This document shows, one piece after another, positions 53,798-62,402 of a DNA stretch of 64,000 nt. Origin of the DNA: Galbibacter pacificus (lineage in GTDB: Bacteria; Bacteroidota; Bacteroidia; Flavobacteriales; Flavobacteriaceae); NCBI RefSeq assembly GCF_029603165.1, contig NZ_JAQSVC010000002.1:1-64000 (forward strand), in the 5' to 3' direction. The notes under the pieces were generated by a model. The model made no database searches. It had not been told where the DNA came from and worked only from the letters and a program-made list of their open reading frames with translations. Both the position numbers and the translations under genes were made by a program. The stretch's first letter is position 1; every line of letters starts with the position of its first letter.

Positions 53798-53813
53798 ACT
53801 AGACGACCGGTCA
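53798..53813 (+). promoter_or_regulatory. TetR operator candidate, copy 2
   Basis: ACTAGACGACCGGTCA, 34 bp before the adaptor ATG, with the palindromic core GACCGGTC. A TTG (53789-53791) lies 6 nt upstream, as in copy 1. The -7 region (TACAATTA, 53816-53823) is weak. Confidence 0.65.
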
Positions 53814-53846
53814 ATTACAATTAAAAAACAACTAAAAATCCAAAAA

Positions 53847-55007
53847 ATGAAAAAGAAAAGAAAAGTAATGCAAATTATGTTTGGGGTTCCCTTGCTTGCA
53901 ATAATAGCATTTACGCTTCATTCCTGTAGCGATTCTAAAGCGGCCGGACATGGAAACATGGCTTTGTTGGAGACCCCTTTTGTTCATCCAATTCAGGATT
54001 CTGTAGGTAATTGGGATGAATACATTGGGCGTTTCGCAGCATCAGAAAGGGTTGAGGTGCGCTCCCGTGTTAATGGTTATATAGAATCTGTGAATTTTAA
54101 AGATGGCGATATCGTTAAGAAAGGGCAGGTCCTTTTTGTAATCGATCAAAGACCATTTTACATAGAGCTAAAACAGGCAGAGGCCGAAAAATTAAGGGCA
54201 GAAGCCGACCTTAACCGTACCACAAGCGATTACAATAGAATTGAGTCGGTTAAAGATTCCCGTGCCGTTTCCATGGAAGAAGTAGAGCAGCGCAAACAAA
54301 TTGCCAAATCTGCCGAAGCACAATTAATGGCGGCAAACGCACGATTGGAACAGGCCAGGCTAAATTTAAGCTACACAGAAGTAAAGGCGCCTATAAGTGG
54401 TAAAATAAGCGACGATTTTATCGATGCAGGAAATTATGTTACCGGTGGCATTGCCAATGCTACTCCTTTAACTACCATTGTTAAAATAGCTCCCATTCAT
54501 TTTTATTTTGAAGGAAGTGAAAAGGACTTTATCAATCAAAATAGTGTAAGCAATACGCCCGTGACCGTAAAACTTTCAACAGAAGATAAATACAGTAGAA
54601 CGGGAGTAATGGACTTTGTCGATAATGAAATAAACAGGAATACGGGAACCATTAGAGGCCGTGCTGTTTTTGACAATGCAGACCTGAAAATAGAATCTGG
54701 GATGTTCGGGAGGCTAAGGCTCATAAAAGGAAATTCCTCGGCTATTTTAATCCCCGAAGAAGCAATAAGCACCAATCAGTCAGACAAGGTAGTCTATGTA
54801 ATTGCCGAAGATAGTACCGTGCACGTAAAACCTGTCAAGCTTGGAAAACTTTATAAAATGAAGTACAGAATTGTAAAAGAAGGTTTAACCCCAGACGATA
54901 GGATTGTTACCGGAAACCTTTTAAAAGTTCGTCCGGGAATGAAGGTAGCTCCGTCTGAAGATAAGTCTAAAGTTCAACAAGATTCTACCAGTGTAGCTTA
55001 TAAATAA
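53847..55007 (+). CDS. RND efflux periplasmic adaptor (membrane-fusion) subunit
   Basis: This 386-residue adaptor has lipobox LHSC (Cys27) and so is lipid-anchored. The HlyD/AcrA pattern is present: barrel-sandwich RVEVRSRVNGYIESVNFKDGDIVKKGQVLFVIDQRPF, a coiled-coil hairpin (about 105-180, with AEAEKLRAEADLNRTTSDYNRIESV), lipoyl part LSYTEVKAPISGKIS and a membrane-proximal domain. It links the inner-membrane pump to the outer-membrane TolC channel. It is the first gene after the second operator; a hairpin follows before the pump gene. Confidence 0.95.
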   Translation: MKKKRKVMQIMFGVPLLAIIAFTLHSCSDSKAAGHGNMALLETPFVHPIQDSVGNWDEYIGRFAASERVEVRSRVNGYIESVNFKDGDIVKKGQVLFVIDQRPFYIELKQAEAEKLRAEADLNRTTSDYNRIESVKDSRAVSMEEVEQRKQIAKSAEAQLMAANARLEQARLNLSYTEVKAPISGKISDDFIDAGNYVTGGIANATPLTTIVKIAPIHFYFEGSEKDFINQNSVSNTPVTVKLSTEDKYSRTGVMDFVDNEINRNTGTIRGRAVFDNADLKIESGMFGRLRLIKGNSSAILIPEEAISTNQSDKVVYVIAEDSTVHVKPVKLGKLYKMKYRIVKEGLTPDDRIVTGNLLKVRPGMKVAPSEDKSKVQQDSTSVAYK

Positions 55008-55083
55008 ATTTCTAGTTCACATATAATTTAATGGTTTAAAAAGTATTCGGCCCAAAAGCAACGAATATTTTTCAACTATTTAT

Positions 55084-55131
55084 AAAAGAGCCTTTTATCA
55101 TGTTTTTTGATTCAAGGGAGGCTCTTTTTTT
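55084..55131 (+). terminator. terminator-like hairpin between adaptor and pump genes
   Basis: AAAAGAGCCT (55084-55093) pairs perfectly with AGGCTCTTTT (55119-55128) around a 25-nt loop, with T-rich sequence following. It lies within the 160-bp gap of the otherwise compact efflux operon and may reduce or regulate transcription of the downstream genes. Confidence 0.6.
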
Positions 55132-55167
55132 ACCAAAATCCAATAAAAATTAAAAAGAAACAATAAC

Positions 55168-58100
55168 ATGAAATTCACGCATACTTTTATAGAGCGTCCA
55201 ATATTGTCGATCGTTATCTCTATTATTTTAATGATAGTTGGCGGATTGGCATATTTCTCGCTCCCGGTTTCTCAGTACCCGGAAGTTGCCCCGCCAACGG
55301 TTGTGGTTCGCGCAACCTATCCCGGAGCGAGTGCAGAAACAATTTCCAAAACGGTGGCGACACCTTTGGAGCAGAAAATTAACGGAGTGGAGGGGATGCT
55401 GTATATGGCATCTCAAGCAACAAACGATGGCGTTATGGAACTTACCATAACCTTTAAGCAAGGCGTAGATGTAGATAATGCACAGGTACTGGTACAAAAC
55501 AGGGTGGCCATTGCAGAGCCACGGTTGCCAGAACCTGTTAGGAGATTGGGTATTACCACCCAAAAGAGTGCGCCCGACCTTATGTTGGTTATCCATTTAA
55601 TTTCTCCCGAAAATACATACGATCAAACCTATTTGGCCAATTATGCCAATTTTCAAATTATCGATAAACTTTCAAGGATCGATGGTGTTGGTGCGGTAAG
55701 AATGTTTGGGGGCGACCAATATTCCATGAGAATATGGTTAAACCCCGACTTGATTGCAAACCTGGACATGACGCCAAACGAGGTGTTAACAGCCTTGAGG
55801 GCACAAAACGTTCAAATTGCGGGAGGTACATTAAACCAACAGCCTTTAACAACGCAAAATGCCTTCGAAATAAATATCCAGACTCAAGGAAGGTTAAATT
55901 CAATAGAGGAATTTGAAAATATCATCATTAGAAACGGAGACGATGGAGAATTGGTCCGTATAAAAGACATCGGCCGCGTAGAGCTTGGTTCTGCAAGTTA
56001 TGCTACCAAAGGATATTTAAGCAAGTATCCAGCCGTGGCCTTACCGGTATTCCAGCGTCCCGGAACCAATGCGCTGGAAACAGCCGATGCTTTGATCAAC
56101 ACCATGAAAGAAGCATCAAAAGATTTTCCAGAGGGTATAGAGTACCGTATAGCCTATAACCCTACGGAGTTTATTCAGCAATCAATCGATGAAGTCGGGG
56201 GAACCATTTACGAAGCCATAATTTTGGTGGTCTTGGTAATTATATTATTCCTCCAAACCTGGCGGGCAGCTATTATACCGATCCTTGCAATTCCTGTTTC
56301 CCTTATCGGAACTTTTGCCGTAATGCAGGCTTTGGGTTATTCACTCAATAGTTTAACCTTATTTGGATTGGTATTGGCCATCGGGATTGTGGTAGATGAT
56401 GCCATAGTCGTGGTGGAAAACATGGAAAGGAACCTTAGCGAGGGCATGGGCGTAAAAAAAGCCGCACAAAAAACAATGAACGAGGTTGGTGGAGCCTTGG
56501 TGGCAATGGGGCTCGTACTTGTAGCCGTGTTTTTGCCAACCATATTCTTAAAAGGAATAAGTGGGCAGTTTTACAGCCAGTTTGGCGTTACAATCGCCGT
56601 AGCCACCATGATTTCTGTTTTTGTGTCGCTTACATTAAGCCCGGCAATAGCTGCCAAAGTAATGAAAAAGCACGACGATTCAGCAGGGCATACCAATGTG
56701 GCCGCTCAAGGAATTGTATCCAAGTTCTTTGATAAATTTAATCAGGCAATGGATTGGATTTCAGTAAAATATGCAAATCTCACCTCAAGGCTTATCGGTA
56801 TTAGAAATGGGGTAATGCTTATTTATTTGGGGCTTATAGCACTTACGGTTTATGCTTTTTATAAAGTTCCCACTGGGTTTATTCCCGAGCAGGATCAAGG
56901 ATATTTTATTGCAGTAATACAGTTGCCGCCGGGATCTTCGCTTGAACGCACAGACAAAGTGGTAAATAAGGCAATAGATAGTGTACTTAAGGTTGAAGGG
57001 GTCAAGGATGCGGTTGCATTTACAGGTTTTGATGCGGCAACATTTACCAATTCATCAAATGCCGGGGTAATTTTTACGGCATTGGAAAGTTTTGAAGAAC
57101 GTAAGGACAAAGGTGTTTCTTATGAAGATATTCAACAGTCTTTAAGTGGTTCGTTAAGTAAGATGACCGATGCTTACGTTATTGTCATTCCACCTCCTCC
57201 TGTACGGGGAATTGGTAATGCCGGCGGATTTAAACTGATGCTACAGGATAGAGGTGGATTAGGCAATGAACAGTTGTTGAAATCGGCTTACGAGCTCATG
57301 GGGGCGGCCAACCAGGATCCCGCAATGACAAACGTATTTACATTTTTTAATACCAGTTCGCCACAATTGTTTTTTGACCTTGATAAAGAAAAAGCTCAAA
57401 AATTGGGCGTTCCCATTGAAGAAGTTTCAAGTGCCTTGGAAGTTTATCTGGGCTCTGCCTTTGTAAACGACTTTAACTTGCAGGGTAAAACCTTTAGGGT
57501 AACGGCACAGGCCGATGGCGAATTTAGATATACGCCCGAGGATTTAGAGCATATTAGGGTACGTAACAAATACGGAAACATGATTCCGCTAAGTGCCGTT
57601 GGCGATCTAAAAAATATTTCGGGGCCGGCACGGGTACCACGGTATAATTTATATCCTTCTCTTGCATTAACCGGAAATACTACGCCTGGGCATAGTTCCG
57701 GGGAATCCTTGGACGCCATGGAGCGTTTGGCCGACCAGATATTGCCCGAAGGGATTGATTACGAATGGACAGAGATTGCCTATCAGCAAAAAAGTACCGG
57801 AAATACGGCAGGAATTGCCTTTGCACTGGCCGTTTTGTTTGTGTTCCTCCTTTTGGCCGCACAATACGAAAGCTGGGTATTACCTTTGGCAGTAATCCTT
57901 ATTGTACCAATGTGTTTGCTCTCTGCAATGTTTGGAGTAGGCATAATGGGCATGGACAATAATATTTTAACACAAATTGGTTTGGTTGTTCTGGTGGGGC
58001 TTGCCAGTAAAAATGCCATTTTAATTGTAGAATTTGCAAAACAGCTTGAAGACAGAGGCTACAATTTGCAACAGGCTGCAAAAGAAGCGGCAAGATTGAG

Positions 58101-58317
58101 GCTAAGACCCATTTTAATGACTGCCTTTGCCTTTATATTGGGGGTAATCCCATTGGTTACGGCTACAGGGGCAGGTGCAGAAATGAGGCGTTCCCTTGGT
58201 ACAGCAGTATTTAGCGGAATGTTGGGTGTAACCTTGTTTGGACTGTTGTTTACGCCCGTGTTTTATGTTCTCTGTAGAAAAATGGTACTAAAAAAAGCAA
58301 CAGTTGATGATAAGTAA
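55168..58317 (+). CDS. RND multidrug efflux pump, AcrB/HAE1 type
   Basis: This is a full-length 1049-residue RND transporter with twelve membrane helices in two halves. The first helix starts FIERPILSIVISIILMIVGG. Typical signatures are YPEVAPPTVVVRATYPGAS in the porter domain, the helix-4 motif GLVLAIGIVVDDAIVVVENMERNL with its proton-relay Asp pair, and the second-half copy IGLVVLVGLASKNAILIVEFA. Proton-driven export of hydrophobic drugs, detergents or toxic lipids is expected; the true substrate is unknown. The TolC-type gene follows 10 bp after. Confidence 0.96.
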   Translation: MKFTHTFIERPILSIVISIILMIVGGLAYFSLPVSQYPEVAPPTVVVRATYPGASAETISKTVATPLEQKINGVEGMLYMASQATNDGVMELTITFKQGVDVDNAQVLVQNRVAIAEPRLPEPVRRLGITTQKSAPDLMLVIHLISPENTYDQTYLANYANFQIIDKLSRIDGVGAVRMFGGDQYSMRIWLNPDLIANLDMTPNEVLTALRAQNVQIAGGTLNQQPLTTQNAFEINIQTQGRLNSIEEFENIIIRNGDDGELVRIKDIGRVELGSASYATKGYLSKYPAVALPVFQRPGTNALETADALINTMKEASKDFPEGIEYRIAYNPTEFIQQSIDEVGGTIYEAIILVVLVIILFLQTWRAAIIPILAIPVSLIGTFAVMQALGYSLNSLTLFGLVLAIGIVVDDAIVVVENMERNLSEGMGVKKAAQKTMNEVGGALVAMGLVLVAVFLPTIFLKGISGQFYSQFGVTIAVATMISVFVSLTLSPAIAAKVMKKHDDSAGHTNVAAQGIVSKFFDKFNQAMDWISVKYANLTSRLIGIRNGVMLIYLGLIALTVYAFYKVPTGFIPEQDQGYFIAVIQLPPGSSLERTDKVVNKAIDSVLKVEGVKDAVAFTGFDAATFTNSSNAGVIFTALESFEERKDKGVSYEDIQQSLSGSLSKMTDAYVIVIPPPPVRGIGNAGGFKLMLQDRGGLGNEQLLKSAYELMGAANQDPAMTNVFTFFNTSSPQLFFDLDKEKAQKLGVPIEEVSSALEVYLGSAFVNDFNLQGKTFRVTAQADGEFRYTPEDLEHIRVRNKYGNMIPLSAVGDLKNISGPARVPRYNLYPSLALTGNTTPGHSSGESLDAMERLADQILPEGIDYEWTEIAYQQKSTGNTAGIAFALAVLFVFLLLAAQYESWVLPLAVILIVPMCLLSAMFGVGIMGMDNNILTQIGLVVLVGLASKNAILIVEFAKQLEDRGYNLQQAAKEAARLRLRPILMTAFAFILGVIPLVTATGAGAEMRRSLGTAVFSGMLGVTLFGLLFTPVFYVLCRKMVLKKATVDDK

Positions 58318-58327
58318 AAAAATAAAA

Positions 58328-59770
58328 ATGAAACAGATATTATTAAAAACCATATTTATTTTGGCGTTCTTGATCCAAACAATTGGTTATGGTCAAGATA
58401 AAGATACAACTGCCACGTGGAAATGGAATGTGCCCCAACAGATAAACGAAGTTTTATACATTGGCACAGATACCATTACCAAAAGTGCCACGCCGGTAAT
58501 CGAGACAGATAAATGGTGGGAGGCTTTTGGGTATCAAGAGCTGGACAGTTTAATAGGGCTGGCGTTGCAGAACAATGAGGACATAAAAATTGCTCAGGCT
58601 AGGGTAGAACAGGCAGTTGCCCAAAAAAGAATAGCTTTTTCTACATTGTTGCCCAGTCTGCGCTTAGAACCATCTATCGCCAGACAAGAGTTTTCTGCAA
58701 ATAGGCCAAACCCTTTTGGGGGGCAATTGGACAGGGTTACCATTAATACTTTTGATATTCCGCTTACGGTAAATTACGAGCTGGACGTGTTTGGTAAAAA
58801 CATTGATAATGTAAAAGCAAACCGATTGGCTGCCGATGCAAGTATGGAAGATAAAAAGGATATTTTGCTACAGATTATTACAGAAGTGGCTCAAAATTAT
58901 TTTTTGCTGTTACAGGTCGATGCCGAAAAGGACCTTTTAAAGGAAACCGAAAAAACAAGGCAGAACAATCTGGAAATAACCACGACCCGGTATGAAGCCG
59001 GACTGGTGAGCCAAATTGATGTCTTGAGGGCTAAAACCGAGTTGTCTTCAGTGCAGGTTCAATTAAAAAGAATACATAAACTAAGAACGGAAATAGAGCT
59101 TATTTTGGCACCATTGGTGGGCGTGGACGCGAGTAATTTCAGTATAAACAAAACAGAAATAAGCTACTTGCCACCAGATTTAATTTTCTTGGAAAAAGAT
59201 TCCTTAACAGCCACGCGCCCCGATTTAAAATCGGCTAAGCTTATGTTGGAATCTTCCAAAAGCCTAGTGAAAAATCAGTGGAAACAATTGTTGCCCTCAT
59301 TCTACGTAAATGGTTCGTTTGGCTATTTATCGGGAGCCAGCGATAATTGGATCGAAAACGACAGCAGGACATGGGTTGCCGGGGTTTCTGCCTCATTGCC
59401 AATTTTTGAAGGTGGTAAAAAACGTTCAGAAATCAAGCTTAGAAAAAGTGAGTTAAAACAGGCCGAAGCAGCATATAACCAACGTGTTTTGGTTTCGTAC
59501 AGGCAAGTAGAAAATTCCATTTCCAATATTAAGTGGATACACGAACAATTGTTGGCTCAGCAGGATTTTGTGCAAGCAGCCAACAGTGCGGCCGAGTTAA
59601 CCAATGAGCGTTATAGAAAAGGGCTTATAAACTACATTGATGTAGTAGATGCAGAAAGACAGGCATTGGAGGCAGAACAGTTAAGCGTTCAGCTTTTCGG
59701 ACAGGAGCTTAAGGAGCGGGTGTCGCTTTTTAAGGCTTTGGGCCTGCTTCCAAATTCTGTAGTGGAATAG
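58328..59770 (+). CDS. TolC-family outer-membrane efflux channel
   Basis: This protein is 480 residues from ATG 58328 (MKQILLKTIFILAFLIQTIGYGQ), with a signal peptide. The frame opens with a TTG/ATG at 58304/58307 overlapping the pump gene, but the later ATG gives the best signal peptide. Two NodT/TolC repeats are visible: ALQNNEDIKIAQARVEQAVAQKRIAFSTLLPSLRLEP, and SLVKNQWKQLLPSFYVNGSFGYL with KLRKSELKQAEAAYNQRVLVSYRQVENS. It completes the tripartite RND pump. Confidence 0.93.
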   Translation: MKQILLKTIFILAFLIQTIGYGQDKDTTATWKWNVPQQINEVLYIGTDTITKSATPVIETDKWWEAFGYQELDSLIGLALQNNEDIKIAQARVEQAVAQKRIAFSTLLPSLRLEPSIARQEFSANRPNPFGGQLDRVTINTFDIPLTVNYELDVFGKNIDNVKANRLAADASMEDKKDILLQIITEVAQNYFLLLQVDAEKDLLKETEKTRQNNLEITTTRYEAGLVSQIDVLRAKTELSSVQVQLKRIHKLRTEIELILAPLVGVDASNFSINKTEISYLPPDLIFLEKDSLTATRPDLKSAKLMLESSKSLVKNQWKQLLPSFYVNGSFGYLSGASDNWIENDSRTWVAGVSASLPIFEGGKKRSEIKLRKSELKQAEAAYNQRVLVSYRQVENSISNIKWIHEQLLAQQDFVQAANSAAELTNERYRKGLINYIDVVDAERQALEAEQLSVQLFGQELKERVSLFKALGLLPNSVVE

Positions 59771-59880
59771 TTGAAAAAAAGCAACTTAAATAATTCTTCA
59801 TTCATGGTTTGGATTTTGGATGCCCCATTTGCCGGAAGTACTTTGGCGATGGGGCGCCAAATTCAAATTAGTTAATCATA

Positions 59881-59914
59881 AAACACCACGGCTTCTGTAC
59901 CGTGGTGTTTTTTT
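59881..59914. terminator. bidirectional terminator after the efflux operon
   Basis: AAACACCACGG (59881-59891) pairs perfectly with CCGTGGTGTTT (59900-59910) around an 8-nt loop, followed by T. The complement offers a U-run for the minus-strand Nudix-regulator gene ending at 59913. Confidence 0.9.
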
Positions 59915-60602
59915 ATATTTTAAAAGTAAATCCGTCTTCTACCTTTTTATCGTATTTGTCCTTGTCAAATCGATATAAATAAGAACCTTTTCTGGACGAG
60001 GTCATATCTTTTTCTTTTAATTTAACAAGAATGTCCAGGCTGTTTATTTTATTGATAAAGTTTCTTTTGTCAAGTTCTTCATCCAAAATGGCTTCATACA
60101 GTTTCTGTAATTGTCTCATGGTAAATTTTTCCGGTAAAAGCTCAAAACCAATAGGTTTGTTGGAAGTTCTATACCGTAAACGCCTTATGGCGTGGTTTAC
60201 CATTTGGTCGTGGTCAAAAATTAGTTTTGGGGCTTCTTTTACATTAAACCAACGGGCCGAATATTTTTCAATAAGTTCTTCGTTGTGTTCTTCAATATTA
60301 ATAAGTGCATAATAAGCCACAGAAATAGTTCGCTCTACCGGGTCACGGTCTATCTTACTAAATCCGTAGAGCTGTTCCATGTAAATATTGTTTATTCCGG
60401 TAAGGGTGTGTAAAATTCTATTGGCCGAATCGTCAAGGGTTTCGTTTTGCTTTAGGAAGCCGCCCATAAGCGACCATTTTCCCTTTTCGGGCTTAAAATC
60501 CCTTTTAATCAATAAAATTTTAAGTTCTTCATTATCAAAACCAAATATTATGCAATCAACGGCTAATAAAACCTTATCTTCTTTACTATAACTGTTTAAC
60601 AT
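59913..60602 (-). CDS. Nudix-fold transcriptional regulator, AraR/NrtR type
   Basis: This 229-residue protein from ATG 60602 (MLNSYSKEDKVLLAVDC); a TTG 18 bp upstream is less likely. It has a Nudix-like N-terminal domain and a C-terminal winged helix (FTMRQLQKLYEAILDEELDKRNFINKINSLDILVKLKEKD with RKGSYLYRFD). The Nudix box is present but degenerate: after Gly48 and Glu54, the three glutamates of REUxEE are Ile63, Thr66 and Leu67, so it cannot be a normal hydrolase. This is the state of AraR, the Nudix-type L-arabinose regulator described in Bacteroides. The divergent neighbours are arabinofuranosidases, which supports that role. Confidence 0.88.
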   Translation of the reverse strand: MLNSYSKEDKVLLAVDCIIFGFDNEELKILLIKRDFKPEKGKWSLMGGFLKQNETLDDSANRILHTLTGINNIYMEQLYGFSKIDRDPVERTISVAYYALINIEEHNEELIEKYSARWFNVKEAPKLIFDHDQMVNHAIRRLRYRTSNKPIGFELLPEKFTMRQLQKLYEAILDEELDKRNFINKINSLDILVKLKEKDMTSSRKGSYLYRFDKDKYDKKVEDGFTFKI

Positions 60603-60622
60603 GCGGGTAGATTTATGCAATA

Positions 60623-60640
60623 TAAGTTTATGTAAACTTA
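60623..60640. promoter_or_regulatory. candidate operator of the Nudix regulator
   Basis: TAAGTTTA-TG-TAAACTTA, a perfect 8-2-8 inverted repeat, 21-38 bp upstream of the regulator ATG. A single half-site of the same sequence recurs 35 bp further toward the GH51 gene. Confidence 0.65.
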
Positions 60641-60710
60641 CAGATTTTTTGCAAAAATAAGTTTAACAGATCTTTTTTTATGTCCGCATAAAGCTAAGAC
60701 TTGGTTAAGC

Positions 60711-60718
60711 TATGTTTG
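60711..60718 (+). promoter_or_regulatory. promoter -7 box of the GH51 gene
   Basis: TATGTTTG, a perfect TAnnTTTG. The -33 region is only T-rich (60672-60679). The leader to ATG 60843 is about 118 nt. Confidence 0.45.
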
Positions 60719-60842
60719 GCTTATCTTCAAAATAATAGTATTGAGATTAAAGTTTTATTTGTTTTTATGGATTATTCTTAATTTATTTGTAAATGTAACA
60801 TTAACACTTATAAAAATAACTAACCAAACAGATCTTGATAAA

Positions 60843-62381
60843 ATGAAAACTTTAAAAGCACTGCTTGCATTCGGCATACTCTCGATAACGGGTATAAAGG
60901 CACAATCTGAAATAAAAATACAAGTCGAAGAGGATGCACCAATCATTAGTAAACATATCTACGGACATTTTTCAGAACATTTGGGAAGATGCATTTACGA
61001 TGGCTTTTATGTAGGCGAGAATAGCGATATTCCAAATAAAGATGGTGTGCGCACCGATATAATTGAAGCTCTAAAAGCTATAGAAATCCCTAATTTGAGG
61101 TGGCCCGGAGGCTGCTTTGCCGACACGTACCATTGGAAAGATGGCATTGGTCCAAAAAAAGAGAGACCAACTATTGTAAATCAATGGTGGGGCGGTGTAA
61201 CCGAAGACAATAGTTTTGGCACCCACGATTTTTTAAACTTGTGCGAAGCTTTGGGTGCCGAGCCTTATTTGGCGGCAAATGTAGGCAGCGGTACTGTCAA
61301 GGAATTTACCGATTGGATCCAGTATGTAAATCATGACGGGGAAAGCCCGATGGCTAAACTTCGTAGGGAAAACGGCCGGGAAAAGCCCTGGGGTGTAAAA
61401 TATTGGGGCGTAGGAAACGAAATGTGGGGATGCGGTGGAAACATGACACCAGAACATTACGCAAACTTATACCGCCAATATGCAACGTTTATGAGTAGTT
61501 GGAGCAACGATAAGGGGATTTACAGAATTGCTTCTGGGGCAAATGTCGATGATTATCATTGGACAGAAGTTTTAATGCGCGACATTCCAAAACACCTTAT
61601 TGAAGGAGTTGCCCTTCACTCGTATTCCGTAATCGATTGGAACAATAAAAGTTCTGCAACCGATTTTAGCGAAGAAGAGTACTTTTTAACTATGAAGGAG
61701 GCTTTAAAAATGGACGAGCTTGTTACCAAACATACGGCCATTATGGACAAATACGACCCAGACCGCAAAATAGACCTTGTTGTAGACGAATGGGGCGGTT
61801 GGTACGATGTGGAAGAGGGCACCAACCCTGGGTTTTTATATCAACAAAATACCATGCGCGATGCCATGATTGCAGGCGCGACACTCAATATTTTTAACAA
61901 CCACAGCGAGCGGGTAAAGATGGCCAACCTTGCACAAACGGTCAATGTGCTACAGGCCGTAATACTAACCAACGAAAAGAAAATGTTGCTTACGCCCACT
62001 TATTATGTAATGAAAATGTATACCGTACACCACGATGCACAACTCTTGCCAATATCTTTTGAATCACCAAAATATAAAGTTGATGGAAAATCGTTGCCCG
62101 CCATATCGGCTTCTGCATCAAAAGACAGTAACAATACTGTTCACGTTTCCTTGGTAAATATAGATGCCCATAAAACAAACACAGTTACCGTAAATATGAA
62201 CGGATTGAACATAAAAAATGTATCGGCAACAATTTTAAGTTCCGAGAAACTTCAGGATCACAATACTTTTGAGGAACCAAATAAGGTCCAGTCCAAGGAG
62301 TTTAAGGACTTTAAATTGAAAAAAGGAATGTTAAGTGTGGATTTGCCTCCTTTTTCTGTGGTTGTGATTGAAGGTAAATAG
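60843..62381 (+). CDS. alpha-L-arabinofuranosidase, GH51
   Basis: This is a 512-residue glycoside hydrolase from ATG 60843 (MKTLKALLAFGILSITGIKAQSE) with a signal peptide; the frame opens further upstream at 60741 but without a good start. The GH51 marks are acid/base Glu193 (WGVGNEMWG) and nucleophile Glu316 (VVDEWGGW), with SEHLGRCIYDGFY and LRWPGGCFADTYHWKDGIGP at the N-terminus. It should release terminal alpha-L-arabinofuranosyl residues from arabinan or arabinoxylan in the periplasm. The GH127 gene follows after 21 bp. Confidence 0.95.
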   Translation: MKTLKALLAFGILSITGIKAQSEIKIQVEEDAPIISKHIYGHFSEHLGRCIYDGFYVGENSDIPNKDGVRTDIIEALKAIEIPNLRWPGGCFADTYHWKDGIGPKKERPTIVNQWWGGVTEDNSFGTHDFLNLCEALGAEPYLAANVGSGTVKEFTDWIQYVNHDGESPMAKLRRENGREKPWGVKYWGVGNEMWGCGGNMTPEHYANLYRQYATFMSSWSNDKGIYRIASGANVDDYHWTEVLMRDIPKHLIEGVALHSYSVIDWNNKSSATDFSEEEYFLTMKEALKMDELVTKHTAIMDKYDPDRKIDLVVDEWGGWYDVEEGTNPGFLYQQNTMRDAMIAGATLNIFNNHSERVKMANLAQTVNVLQAVILTNEKKMLLTPTYYVMKMYTVHHDAQLLPISFESPKYKVDGKSLPAISASASKDSNNTVHVSLVNIDAHKTNTVTVNMNGLNIKNVSATILSSEKLQDHNTFEEPNKVQSKEFKDFKLKKGMLSVDLPPFSVVVIEGK

Positions 62382-62402
62382 CCAATAAGCAAGTGTGAAA
62401 TT

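Larger units (their letters stand above)
60603..60842. promoter_or_regulatory. divergent control region of the arabinose locus
   Basis: These 240 nt hold the 18-bp palindrome at 60623-60640, a further identical half-site TAAGTTTA at 60658-60665, and the -7 box TATGTTTG at 60711-60718. The palindrome is next to the regulator gene's start, within its likely promoter. Confidence 0.6.

Noticed and set aside
60741-60842. Longer start of the GH51 protein
   Set aside because: The upstream part would place a second hydrophobic helix before an ideal signal peptide that begins at ATG 60843. The stretch looks like leader sequence.
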